A DNA stretch of 8,316 nucleotides, from the NCBI GenBank assembly GCA_905236605.1, contig CAJORD010000131.1, forward strand, positions 1 through 8,316, read 5' to 3'. Position 1 is the first letter of the stretch; each line of letters opens with the position of its first letter. A program made the position numbers and the translations under genes. The stretch is from an uncultured Synergistales bacterium (GTDB lineage: Bacteria > Synergistota > Synergistia > Synergistales > Aminobacteriaceae). Below are positions 1 through 5,921 of this stretch, piece by piece. The notes beneath the pieces were generated by a model, which was not told the origin of the DNA, searched no databases, and worked only from the letters and a program-made list of their open reading frames with translations.

Positions 1-1
1 A

Positions 2-274
2 ACATTTGAATTTACGCAGGCGAGCCTCATGGAGCTGATGGCATGGGACGCGTCGGACAACGTGAAATTAATCAGCGTGCCTTTGTTAATGATGGCCGGA
101 AGCATTGCGGATTCTCTTTACATGTCCGAAGACGTAATCGAGAAAGCCACGGGAACGAATGATAAAGAACTTTTCTTAATTCCCGGCGCAATGCACATTC
201 AAACTTACTGGAAGCCGGAATTTGTCGAGCAGGAAGTCAACAAGCTCAAAGAATTTTTCGGGAGAACTTTATAA
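2..274 (+). CDS. Alpha/beta hydrolase, C-terminal fragment (gene runs in from the left edge)
   Basis: The reading frame is open from base 2 of the window to a TAA at 272-274, so only the last 90 residues of a larger protein are seen and the true start lies outside. The fragment resembles the C-terminal part of alpha/beta hydrolases of the dienelactone hydrolase/YcjY-like kind. A beta strand (VPLLMMAG) leads into an Asp (visible residue 37, in IADSLYMSED) in the place of the catalytic acid. A later strand (LFLIPGAMH) ends in a His (residue 65) in the place of the catalytic base. The nucleophile serine would lie upstream of the window. Substrate cannot be told from this piece. The gene ends only 2 bp before the next start codon, so the two are almost certainly co-transcribed. 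The internal ATG at 29 is not a credible start because the similarity continues upstream of it. Confidence 0.75.
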   Translation, partial: TFEFTQASLMELMAWDASDNVKLISVPLLMMAGSIADSLYMSEDVIEKATGTNDKELFLIPGAMHIQTYWKPEFVEQEVNKLKEFFGRTL

Positions 275-276
275 TC

Positions 277-1110
277 ATGAGAAGCATTTTAATTTTAAGT
301 TTATGCGCTGTGTTTTTTGCTCTCCCGGCGTTTGCGAGCACGCTTGACGGTTATGACCGCGCTAAAGTTGCCGACGAAAATTATTTGAAGATGCACGGCA
401 CTAACTCAATGCCCGAAGCCGTGAATGATCCAGAGCTTGCCGCCGTGATGAAAAAATATATTTACGGCGATTTATCACAGCAAATAAAGCTCACGAACAC
501 AGAGCGCGAATTAATAAAAATCGTAGTATTAACGACGAATCAGAATCACAAGTTCTTGAAGCGCGTTATCGAAGGAGCTTTAGCACTCGACGTAACACCT
601 TTGCAAGTTCGTGAAGCTCTCTATCATGTTGCGCCTTATATCGGCTTTCCGAAAGTCTTTGAAGCTCTTGACGTTGCCAACGAAGTTTTTATTTCAAAAG
701 GAATTAAACTCCCGCTTGAGAATCAGGGAACAACGACCGACGCAGATAGATTCGAGAAGGGACTCGCTTTTCAAGTCGGAGCATACGGCGAACGAATTAA
801 TCAAATGAGAGATTCAACGCCAGATTTTCAAAAACATTTACAAGATAATCTCTCGGCATTTTGTTTCGGAGATACTTACACGCGCGGGACGCTAGATTAT
901 AAAATGCGTGAAATGCTCACGATGGCGGTTATCGGTACGCTTGGAACTGGTGAGCCGCAATATAAATCTCATGTTGCTGGGACTCTAGCGGCCGGAGCAA
1001 CCCAAGAAGAAGTCATCGGCGTAATTACAACCATGAATCCTTATATCGGTTTCCCGAGAACATTGAACGCTTTGAGAATCGCCAACGAAGTTTTTACAGA
1101 ACAAAAATAA
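277..1110 (+). CDS. Exported tandem carboxymuconolactone decarboxylase (CMD)-domain protein
   Basis: This 277-residue protein starts with a Sec signal peptide (hydrophobic residues 4-17, likely cut after AFA at 18-20). Two CMD-type domains follow, roughly residues 50-140 and 183-275. Each ends in nearly the same segment: YIGFPKVFEALDVANEVF at 121-138 and YIGFPRTLNALRIANEVF at 256-273, which shows an internal duplication. The family includes gamma-carboxymuconolactone decarboxylase and the AhpD peroxidases. The mature protein has only one Cys (C196) and no CxxC pair, so AhpD-like thiol peroxidase activity is unlikely. His 91 and His 232 sit at matching places in the two halves and could serve catalysis. 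It follows the hydrolase gene by 2 bp, with a GGGAG ribosome site inside the hydrolase 3' end, and precedes a strong terminator. An envelope role is inferred from the signal peptide; the substrate is unknown. Confidence 0.85.
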   Translation: MRSILILSLCAVFFALPAFASTLDGYDRAKVADENYLKMHGTNSMPEAVNDPELAAVMKKYIYGDLSQQIKLTNTERELIKIVVLTTNQNHKFLKRVIEGALALDVTPLQVREALYHVAPYIGFPKVFEALDVANEVFISKGIKLPLENQGTTTDADRFEKGLAFQVGAYGERINQMRDSTPDFQKHLQDNLSAFCFGDTYTRGTLDYKMREMLTMAVIGTLGTGEPQYKSHVAGTLAAGATQEEVIGVITTMNPYIGFPRTLNALRIANEVFTEQK

Positions 1111-1118
1111 TTTTTATG

Positions 1119-1151
1119 ACAGCCTCTAAGTTTTTTCAGAGGCTGTTTTTT
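1119..1151 (+). terminator. Rho-independent terminator after the CMD gene
   Basis: A perfect 9-bp stem pairs ACAGCCTCT (1119-1127) with AGAGGCTGT (1138-1146) around a 10-base loop, followed by a T run at 1146-1151 on the + strand. It lies 8 bp past the CMD stop codon. On the - strand the stem also follows the adenosylhomocysteinase stop, but only an AT-rich sequence with no solid T run comes after it. It is therefore a strong + strand terminator and at best a weak one for the converging genes. Confidence 0.9.
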
Positions 1152-1154
1152 ATT

Positions 1155-2393
1155 TTATTCTTGCCAACTCTTCATATATTCAACTTGTTCCGCTGTCATT
1201 GAATCAATTTCGATTCCCAGCGCCGCGAGTTTCGATTCCATTACGGCTCTGTCCGTTTCTACTGGAACAGGATATAAGCCTCTTTCAAGTTTGTGAGTAT
1301 AAATGTGCAGCGCGCTCTCAAGCTGAAGCGAAAAACTCAAGTCCATAATTTCAATCGGGTGTCCGTCGGCGCACGCGAGATTCGTTAAACGGCCTTCGCC
1401 GAGTAAATTAATCCTTCGGCCGTCTTTCATTACGTAAGTGTCAATGTTGTCGCGAAGTTTTTCCACGTGGTCAGAAAGAGATTCTAAATCGGGCTTGCTG
1501 ATCTCGACGTCAAAATGTCCTGCGTTGCCAAGGACGACGCCATTTTTCATTTTTTCAATATGTTCACGGCGGATTACGTGAATGTTTCCCGTGAAAGTCA
1601 AAAACACATCGCCGATTTTCGCGGCCTCGTCCATGCTCATAACTCTGAAACCGTCCATCAAAGCTTCGCACGCCTTATGCGGATCGACTTCCGTAACAAC
1701 AACGTGAGCACCAAAGCCTGCCGCGCGCATTGCCGCGCCTCGTCCGCACCAACCGTAACCGGCTATTACAACCGTCTTACCAGCGACAACCATGTTAGTG
1801 GTGCGAATGAAACCGTCCCAGACCGATTGCCCTGTGCCGTAACGATTATCAAATAAATATTTGCTCAATGCGTCATTAACATCTATCATCGGGAACTTCA
1901 AAACGCCCTGCGCGTTCATGGCCTTCAATCTCTTTACGCCGCTTGTAGTTTCTTCGGAGCCGCCAAGAATATTCGGAATTAATTCGGGCATTTCGCTGTG
2001 AACAGTTGCGACTAAGTCCGCGCCGTCGTCGATTATTACATTAGGCTTGTAATTCAAAACTTTGCGAACGTAATTAAAATATTCGTCCGTGGTCATGCCG
2101 CGATGGCTGTAAACATGAACGCCGTTTTTAGCGAGCGCTGCGCAAATGTCGTCTTGAGTTGAAAGAGGATTGCTTCCACATGCGGCAACGGTTGCGCCAA
2201 GTTTCGTGAGAGTGATTAATAAATTTGCTGTCTTAGCTTCAAGGTGAAGACAAGCCGCTATCGTTGCGCCTTTGAATGGTTGTGAATTTTTGTATTTGTT
2301 ATAAAGGAATTGCAATGAGGGCATATACTGCCAAGCCCAATCGATTTTATTTTGGCCTCGTTCAGCGAGATTTATATCTTTGATTTCAAACAA
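1155..2393 (-). CDS. ahcY: S-adenosylhomocysteinase (SAH hydrolase)
   Basis: This cytoplasmic NAD-dependent enzyme splits S-adenosylhomocysteine into homocysteine and adenosine, clearing the product of methyltransferases. The 412-residue protein is of the shorter type that ends in Y-x-K-S-W (406-410) rather than the longer type with a C-terminal Lys/Tyr pair. Visible family landmarks are HLEAKTA (50-56), DDGADL (122-127), EETTSG (148-152 region), KFPMIDVND (167-174, with the substrate-binding Lys 167 and Asp 171), the Rossmann loop GYGWCGRG (212-219) with acidic Glu 235 after it, NAGHFDVE (290-297) and DGHPIE (343-348). The start is a TTG at 2393-2391. It is well supported by a GGAGGT Shine-Dalgarno 8 bases upstream and by the lack of an ATG near it. 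The gene lies 72 bp behind the radical SAM gene with no terminator between, so it may be read both from its own promoter and from upstream. Confidence 0.96.
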   Translation of the reverse strand: MFEIKDINLAERGQNKIDWAWQYMPSLQFLYNKYKNSQPFKGATIAACLHLEAKTANLLITLTKLGATVAACGSNPLSTQDDICAALAKNGVHVYSHRGMTTDEYFNYVRKVLNYKPNVIIDDGADLVATVHSEMPELIPNILGGSEETTSGVKRLKAMNAQGVLKFPMIDVNDALSKYLFDNRYGTGQSVWDGFIRTTNMVVAGKTVVIAGYGWCGRGAAMRAAGFGAHVVVTEVDPHKACEALMDGFRVMSMDEAAKIGDVFLTFTGNIHVIRREHIEKMKNGVVLGNAGHFDVEISKPDLESLSDHVEKLRDNIDTYVMKDGRRINLLGEGRLTNLACADGHPIEIMDLSFSLQLESALHIYTHKLERGLYPVPVETDRAVMESKLAALGIEIDSMTAEQVEYMKSWQE

Positions 2394-2417
2394 AATTTTT
2401 ACCTCCGTTTAATTTTC

Positions 2418-2446
2418 GCGATTAGTATAACAAAATTCCCAATCGC
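2418..2446 (-). promoter_or_regulatory. Possible ahcY promoter with a flanking inverted repeat
   Basis: On the - strand a TATACT hexamer (2424-2429) could be a -10 box about 30 bp before the TTG start codon. The -35 position (AAATTA, around 2447-2452) is poor. The two arms of a 6-bp inverted repeat, GCGATT (2418-2423) and AATCGC (2441-2446), bracket the -10 box and could form an operator. The leader would be too short for a SAH riboswitch. All of this is pattern reading only. Confidence 0.35.
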
Positions 2447-2465
2447 TAATTTCCCAGCAAAAATT

Positions 2466-3662
2466 TCAAATGCCGAGGCTGTCTAAAATTTTTTCTCCGT
2501 CGTCCCACTCTCCTAATAATGGCGCGTATGTACAGTACCAAGATTTTGCGTCCAGTTCTTTACCGTTTGAATCTGGCCGACAATCGAAGCAACAATATCT
2601 AAATTCACACTCGCGGCACTCTTGAATTTTATTTTTATTCATCGAAAAAATTTTTTCATCGAGTATATTTTTCAAATGAAAATTTCTTAGATTACCATGT
2701 GCGATTCGTCGCTCCATTACACAAGGATAAACTGTCAAGTCTATTGAAAAATATAATCTTCTTGAAAAACAATTATGACCGCTCAAGCATCTTTTTACAA
2801 AAAATTTATTAAGTCGCCGTGAAAAAGTTTTCTTTGTGATTAATCTTTTTCTCGCAAGCTCTCTTGAAAGCAGCGACCGCGAAGCCCTTCCCGTAAGACG
2901 CACGACATCTTTAACGCGGCTTAATTCATATAATTCCGTGTTTTTGTCGCCGATTGCAACATTTTTCATCAAGACATTTTTCACGACATATTTAATATTA
3001 TTTTCTCTTAATTTTTTTATGCTCTCGTTAGTTTTGTCCCAAGAGCCGTTTAGCTGTGTAACTCTATCATGTTCGGCGGCATTGTATGAATATACTGACA
3101 AGGCAATTTTAATTCCGTGTGCCTTTATGTAATTAATCAATTTGTCATTCAGAAGCGTGCCGTTTGTGAAAATCTCAACATAATCAAATTTGCCTTCGAG
3201 ATAGTCAAGATATTTTATTATTTTCTCGCCGAGAGCAAACGGTTCGCCACCGATTAACTGAATTTTTTTAACGCCAAAAGATACAAGCTCGTCTATAACG
3301 TGGCAAAAATCGTCGTAGCGCATTATCGAGCCGCAAAAATTTTCTGCTTCGTTGTAACAGTGAAGGCATTTTAAGTTGCACAAATTTGTAATTTCTATCC
3401 ATGCAAAATCTATAACGGGTTTCTCTTTGAGTTCAAGAATTTCATGAGGGGGCACAAAATCATCAGTCAGTAGCCGCAAAGATTTCAAACTTTCCAGATA
3501 TTCAAGCTCTGCTTGCGTTAATTGCGTTTCAGTTTTCAAAACTCTGCTTAATAATTCTTTAGCATCTTTGCTTACGTGTATGAGCCGGCCGCGATTAAAA
3601 TCATAAAATGCTGCCTTAATATGCCCGTCAACAAGATAAACATTTTTTTCTAAGTACCACAA
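2466..3662 (-). CDS. Radical SAM/SPASM peptide maturase (probable RiPP-modifying enzyme)
   Basis: This enzyme (398 residues from the TTG at 3662) probably modifies the Cys-rich peptide encoded just upstream. An N-terminal part (1-80) begins WYLEKNVYLVDG, as in many peptide maturases, and may help recognise the peptide leader. The radical SAM core follows: CNLKCLHC gives the [4Fe-4S]-binding cysteines 95, 99 and 102, and GGEP at 138-141 is the SAM-contacting motif. The C-terminal SPASM region holds Cys 292, 298, 314, 349, 352, 357, 358, 361 and 377, enough for two auxiliary iron-sulfur clusters. The usual Gly before VYPC is replaced by Leu. Start choice: an upstream in-frame TTG at 3683 abuts the terminator T run and has no ribosome site. 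The TTG at 3662 has GGGGAAAGAG 9 bases before it. The exact reaction (thioether bond or other) cannot be read from sequence. Confidence 0.88.
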   Translation of the reverse strand: MWYLEKNVYLVDGHIKAAFYDFNRGRLIHVSKDAKELLSRVLKTETQLTQAELEYLESLKSLRLLTDDFVPPHEILELKEKPVIDFAWIEITNLCNLKCLHCYNEAENFCGSIMRYDDFCHVIDELVSFGVKKIQLIGGEPFALGEKIIKYLDYLEGKFDYVEIFTNGTLLNDKLINYIKAHGIKIALSVYSYNAAEHDRVTQLNGSWDKTNESIKKLRENNIKYVVKNVLMKNVAIGDKNTELYELSRVKDVVRLTGRASRSLLSRELARKRLITKKTFSRRLNKFFVKRCLSGHNCFSRRLYFSIDLTVYPCVMERRIAHGNLRNFHLKNILDEKIFSMNKNKIQECRECEFRYCCFDCRPDSNGKELDAKSWYCTYAPLLGEWDDGEKILDSLGI

Positions 3663-3685
3663 AATTTTTTTCTCTTTCCCCAAAT

Positions 3686-3709
3686 AAAAAAAGCTGCCCT
3701 AAAGACAGC
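3686..3709 (-). terminator. Intrinsic, probably leaky, terminator between peptide and maturase genes
   Basis: Read on the - strand, GCTGTC pairs with GGCAGC (top strand 3693-3709) in a 6-7 bp stem that includes T-G wobbles and a very short loop. It is followed at once by seven T (3686-3692). It starts 10 bp after the peptide stop codon and ends just before the maturase ribosome site. A terminator in this place would make much more peptide than enzyme message, a usual arrangement in RiPP loci. Confidence 0.8.
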
Positions 3710-3719
3710 ATTGAAAAAT

Positions 3720-3923
3720 TTATTCTTGAGGATCGCAATCAGGAACACACGCTTCGCCATAATCCGGGCCACAGTCGTTTGCATCAGGGAAGCAGGTTCC
3801 TTCAGGAGTGCATGAATCGATATCAGGCGGGCAATTAAAGTAGTAGTCTGAATCGCTCTCGCCACTTGGCGAACATTCCGCAGTGAGATCACAATCATTC
3901 GAAAAAATTTCGTAGTCTAACAT
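3720..3923 (-). CDS. Cys-rich acidic precursor peptide, candidate RiPP substrate of the adjacent SPASM enzyme
   Basis: This 67-residue peptide contains eight Cys (11, 17, 31, 38, 44, 51, 59, 63), 12 Asp, 6 Glu and 8 Pro, and has no Lys, Arg or His. From residue 31 it is a run of Cys-x-Pro-acid motifs: CPPD, CTPE, CFPD, CGPD and CVPD, with CSPS at 17 and CDPQ at 63 as degenerate members. The N-terminal part (MLDYEIFSND) would be the leader. There is no double-Gly cleavage site and no Sec signal peptide. The start is the ATG at 3923-3921, with AAAGGAGT just upstream. A longer frame from a TTG at 3980 reads through this ribosome site and is rejected. The maturase gene follows, behind a terminator. 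I do not recognise a named family. Known parallels are Cys-rich radical SAM substrates such as SCIFF peptides and freyrasin. A metal-binding protein is the main alternative. Confidence 0.85.
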   Translation of the reverse strand: MLDYEIFSNDCDLTAECSPSGESDSDYYFNCPPDIDSCTPEGTCFPDANDCGPDYGEACVPDCDPQE

Positions 3924-3927
3924 GTTT

Positions 3928-3957
3928 TTACTCCTTTCAAAATTTTTGATGGAGTAA
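3928..3957 (-). promoter_or_regulatory. RNA hairpin that buries the ribosome binding site of the peptide gene
   Basis: On the - strand TTACTCC (top 3951-3957) is the exact complement of GGAGTAA (top 3928-3934), which contains the Shine-Dalgarno of the peptide gene. Between them TCAAAA and TTTTGA pair further around a tiny AT loop, giving about 12 bp in all, broken by an A/AA internal loop. The ATG is 4 bases beyond the stem. In mRNA this would block ribosome entry until opened. The same near-palindrome could instead be a DNA operator. Confidence 0.6.
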
Positions 3958-3983
3958 TTGTAATTTATCCCCCCCGTCAAGTG

Positions 3984-5903
3984 CTAATAAATTTCGTCCA
4001 TCGCGTTCACAATCATATCGACAGCGTCACCGCGCGTCATTGTTGCGCCGAGCGGCGGCAATTTTAATTTTGCGTTCATGACTTCTTCTGCGCGCGCTAT
4101 CATTCCGTCAAGCTCGCTTCGAGTTATTAACTTGTCAGCGCCGAAACGCCCTTTCTGTCCTTTTGAGCCAGACGAATTTATATTTGCGCCGGTCATGCTT
4201 GGATATGCTCTTGGCCTAAGCAAGCCATATAAATTAGAAACTTGAACGCCCGCAAAATTTTTATGTTCGCGTGTTACGTCAGAGTAATTGCAAAGCGATA
4301 AAACTACTCCCGCTTCGGCGAGCCTATGTTGAACGTGAACGGGGTGAACTTCTCGCGGCTGAAGATTTAATTTAATCGAAACGGCGGCTAACGCTCCGGC
4401 GGCTTGTCCCGTCATCATCGTGATAGGCTGAAGACGTAAAGCACTCGAAACAAGTCGCGACATTGATAAATTTTTTTCCGCGGCTATAAAGTTGTCAACG
4501 CTCTCTGGAATTAAAATTTTCATAGGAACTTGAAACGGCCCTTGCGGCATATTGCCCCAAATTGAAGACTGCTTTTCGCCAAGCTCTCTTTCTATATCGT
4601 CATCATCATCGCCGCCGTGAAGGTCAAGATTATAACCACCGATTGCGATTGCGTCCCTGAACTCGTGATTTTTATGACCGTTTCGCCAACTTAAAGAATT
4701 TTCGTGAACAGCCTTTGAGTTTAACGTGTAAGCACCCTTCACGCGCCGGGACTCTCGCACATAAGGGATCGGCGGCATATGGCGGGCAATTTCTTTCCAT
4801 TCGTCGGGAAAATCTTTAGCAGCTTCTGGCAATTCGCCATATTCGTTTTCATCGACTGACCAGTTAGCGCCGAGTTCATGCTGAATATAATAAATAAAAT
4901 GTAGTGTTTTAATCAGCGCGTCGCGTTCCATTTGAGCGCGTGTCTCTTTATCTTCAAGGAACATGACGTTAAGCCCGTAATGGTTCATTAATAAATACAT
5001 TCCCGGATAATCGTTGCCCCAGTTTACGCCGGTCTTAGAGATTTTCGGCCAATATTTTTTAGCTCCCGTGTAATTGCCTGGCGTGAAAGAGTCCGGCACA
5101 GCGCGGTAAGCGTTATGTGAAATCAAATTCACGGGCATCTTGACGGGATACTTACCTTGAAAATCGAAGCCGTTAGCCGTGACGTAATTTTTATAATTTT
5201 TCTTCGCACGTTCGTAATCGGGCAATGGATTTTTAGGCTTGAGATTTTCAGGCACACCGTCAGGATATTTTCTTATAATCGCTGTCCATGTTATATCTTG
5301 AATGAAAGAATTTTTGTTTATGTTCGGCGATATTGAATTTCCCGAACGATAGCGCGCTCCGGCCAAGGGCAAAATATCTCCGTATTCTGTAGCATCGATT
5401 AAAATTTTAAAATTAATTTCACGAACTCCTTCGGGCGTTTGAACATTCACAAAACGAGATTCATTTTCATTTTTCACGCCGATAACTTGCGAATGATAAA
5501 GAATATCTGCGCTTGCGGCCATATCTTTCAAAATTTTGTCGCCGACTGAAGGCTCAAAGGCTTTGCCGTGTTCTTTCCAGTATGGAGTATTAATAGATTT
5601 TTTCATGTCCGAATAATATTTTTTCACGCGGTCAATAAACTCTTTGTAAATCCCGCTTTCGATTCGGCTCATGTCGTCCATCGTTGAAACTCCCGCGGCC
5701 GTTGCTTGACCTCCTAACATCGAAGTCGGCTCAATAATCAGAACGCTTACGCCCAAACGTGAAGCCTGAATCGCCGCAGCAGTTCCTCCCGTGCCGCCGC
5801 CGGCTATCACAACGTCATAAGAACTTTTAATTTCGGCTCCGCAAGTTGACGCTAAAAAAACAAAAACACAAAGCGCAATTAAAAAATTTAATTTTGATTT
5901 CAT
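3984..5903 (-). CDS. Exported FAD-dependent oxidoreductase (FAD_oxidored family)
   Basis: This 639-residue flavoprotein has a Sec-type signal peptide (hydrophobic residues 6-18, cut near CGA at 21-23). The FAD-binding beta-alpha-beta motif follows at once: YDVVIAGGGTGG (29-40) with acidic Glu 58, then MLGGQAT (62-68). Other family marks are IDATEYGD (169-176), VRESRRVKGAYTL (382-394) and a C-terminal FAD contact MTGQAAGALAA (497-507). The last 45 residues (ITRSEL at 593 and TRGDAVDMI at 623) faintly resemble S-layer homology repeats, which bind cell-wall polymers. An acidic run, DDDDD, sits at 432-436. The substrate is unknown. The signal peptide has no twin Arg, so FAD would be inserted after export. 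The start ATG has TTAGGAGT upstream. The gene lies 18 bp behind the secretin gene, with no terminator before the peptide gene. Confidence 0.88.
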   Translation of the reverse strand: MKSKLNFLIALCVFVFLASTCGAEIKSSYDVVIAGGGTGGTAAAIQASRLGVSVLIIEPTSMLGGQATAAGVSTMDDMSRIESGIYKEFIDRVKKYYSDMKKSINTPYWKEHGKAFEPSVGDKILKDMAASADILYHSQVIGVKNENESRFVNVQTPEGVREINFKILIDATEYGDILPLAGARYRSGNSISPNINKNSFIQDITWTAIIRKYPDGVPENLKPKNPLPDYERAKKNYKNYVTANGFDFQGKYPVKMPVNLISHNAYRAVPDSFTPGNYTGAKKYWPKISKTGVNWGNDYPGMYLLMNHYGLNVMFLEDKETRAQMERDALIKTLHFIYYIQHELGANWSVDENEYGELPEAAKDFPDEWKEIARHMPPIPYVRESRRVKGAYTLNSKAVHENSLSWRNGHKNHEFRDAIAIGGYNLDLHGGDDDDDIERELGEKQSSIWGNMPQGPFQVPMKILIPESVDNFIAAEKNLSMSRLVSSALRLQPITMMTGQAAGALAAVSIKLNLQPREVHPVHVQHRLAEAGVVLSLCNYSDVTREHKNFAGVQVSNLYGLLRPRAYPSMTGANINSSGSKGQKGRFGADKLITRSELDGMIARAEEVMNAKLKLPPLGATMTRGDAVDMIVNAMDEIY

Positions 5904-5921
5904 GATAAAGACTCCTAATTT

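Noticed and set aside
1515..1856. 113-residue + strand frame opposite ahcY
   Set aside because: It lies wholly antisense to a well-conserved gene, shows no recognisable domain and has no ribosome site of note; it is a shadow frame.
2394..2465. SAH or SAM riboswitch before ahcY
   Set aside because: The leader after the likely -10 box is only about 20-30 bases, too short for a known SAH or SAM aptamer, and no such fold is visible.
3650..3898. 82-residue - strand frame overlapping the peptide gene
   Set aside because: It runs in another frame through the Cys-rich gene and its terminator. Its composition is that of a frame shadow, whereas the overlapping frame has the ribosome site and ordered Cys repeats.
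3924..3980. N-terminal extension of the peptide from a TTG at 3980
   Set aside because: The extension would translate through the Shine-Dalgarno AAAGGAGT and the hairpin and has no ribosome site of its own. The ATG at 3923 fits far better.
5838..5903. Lipoprotein signal on the flavoprotein (LASTC)
   Set aside because: The -3 and -1 positions (Ala and Thr) do not fit the lipobox. Ordinary signal peptidase cleavage is more likely.
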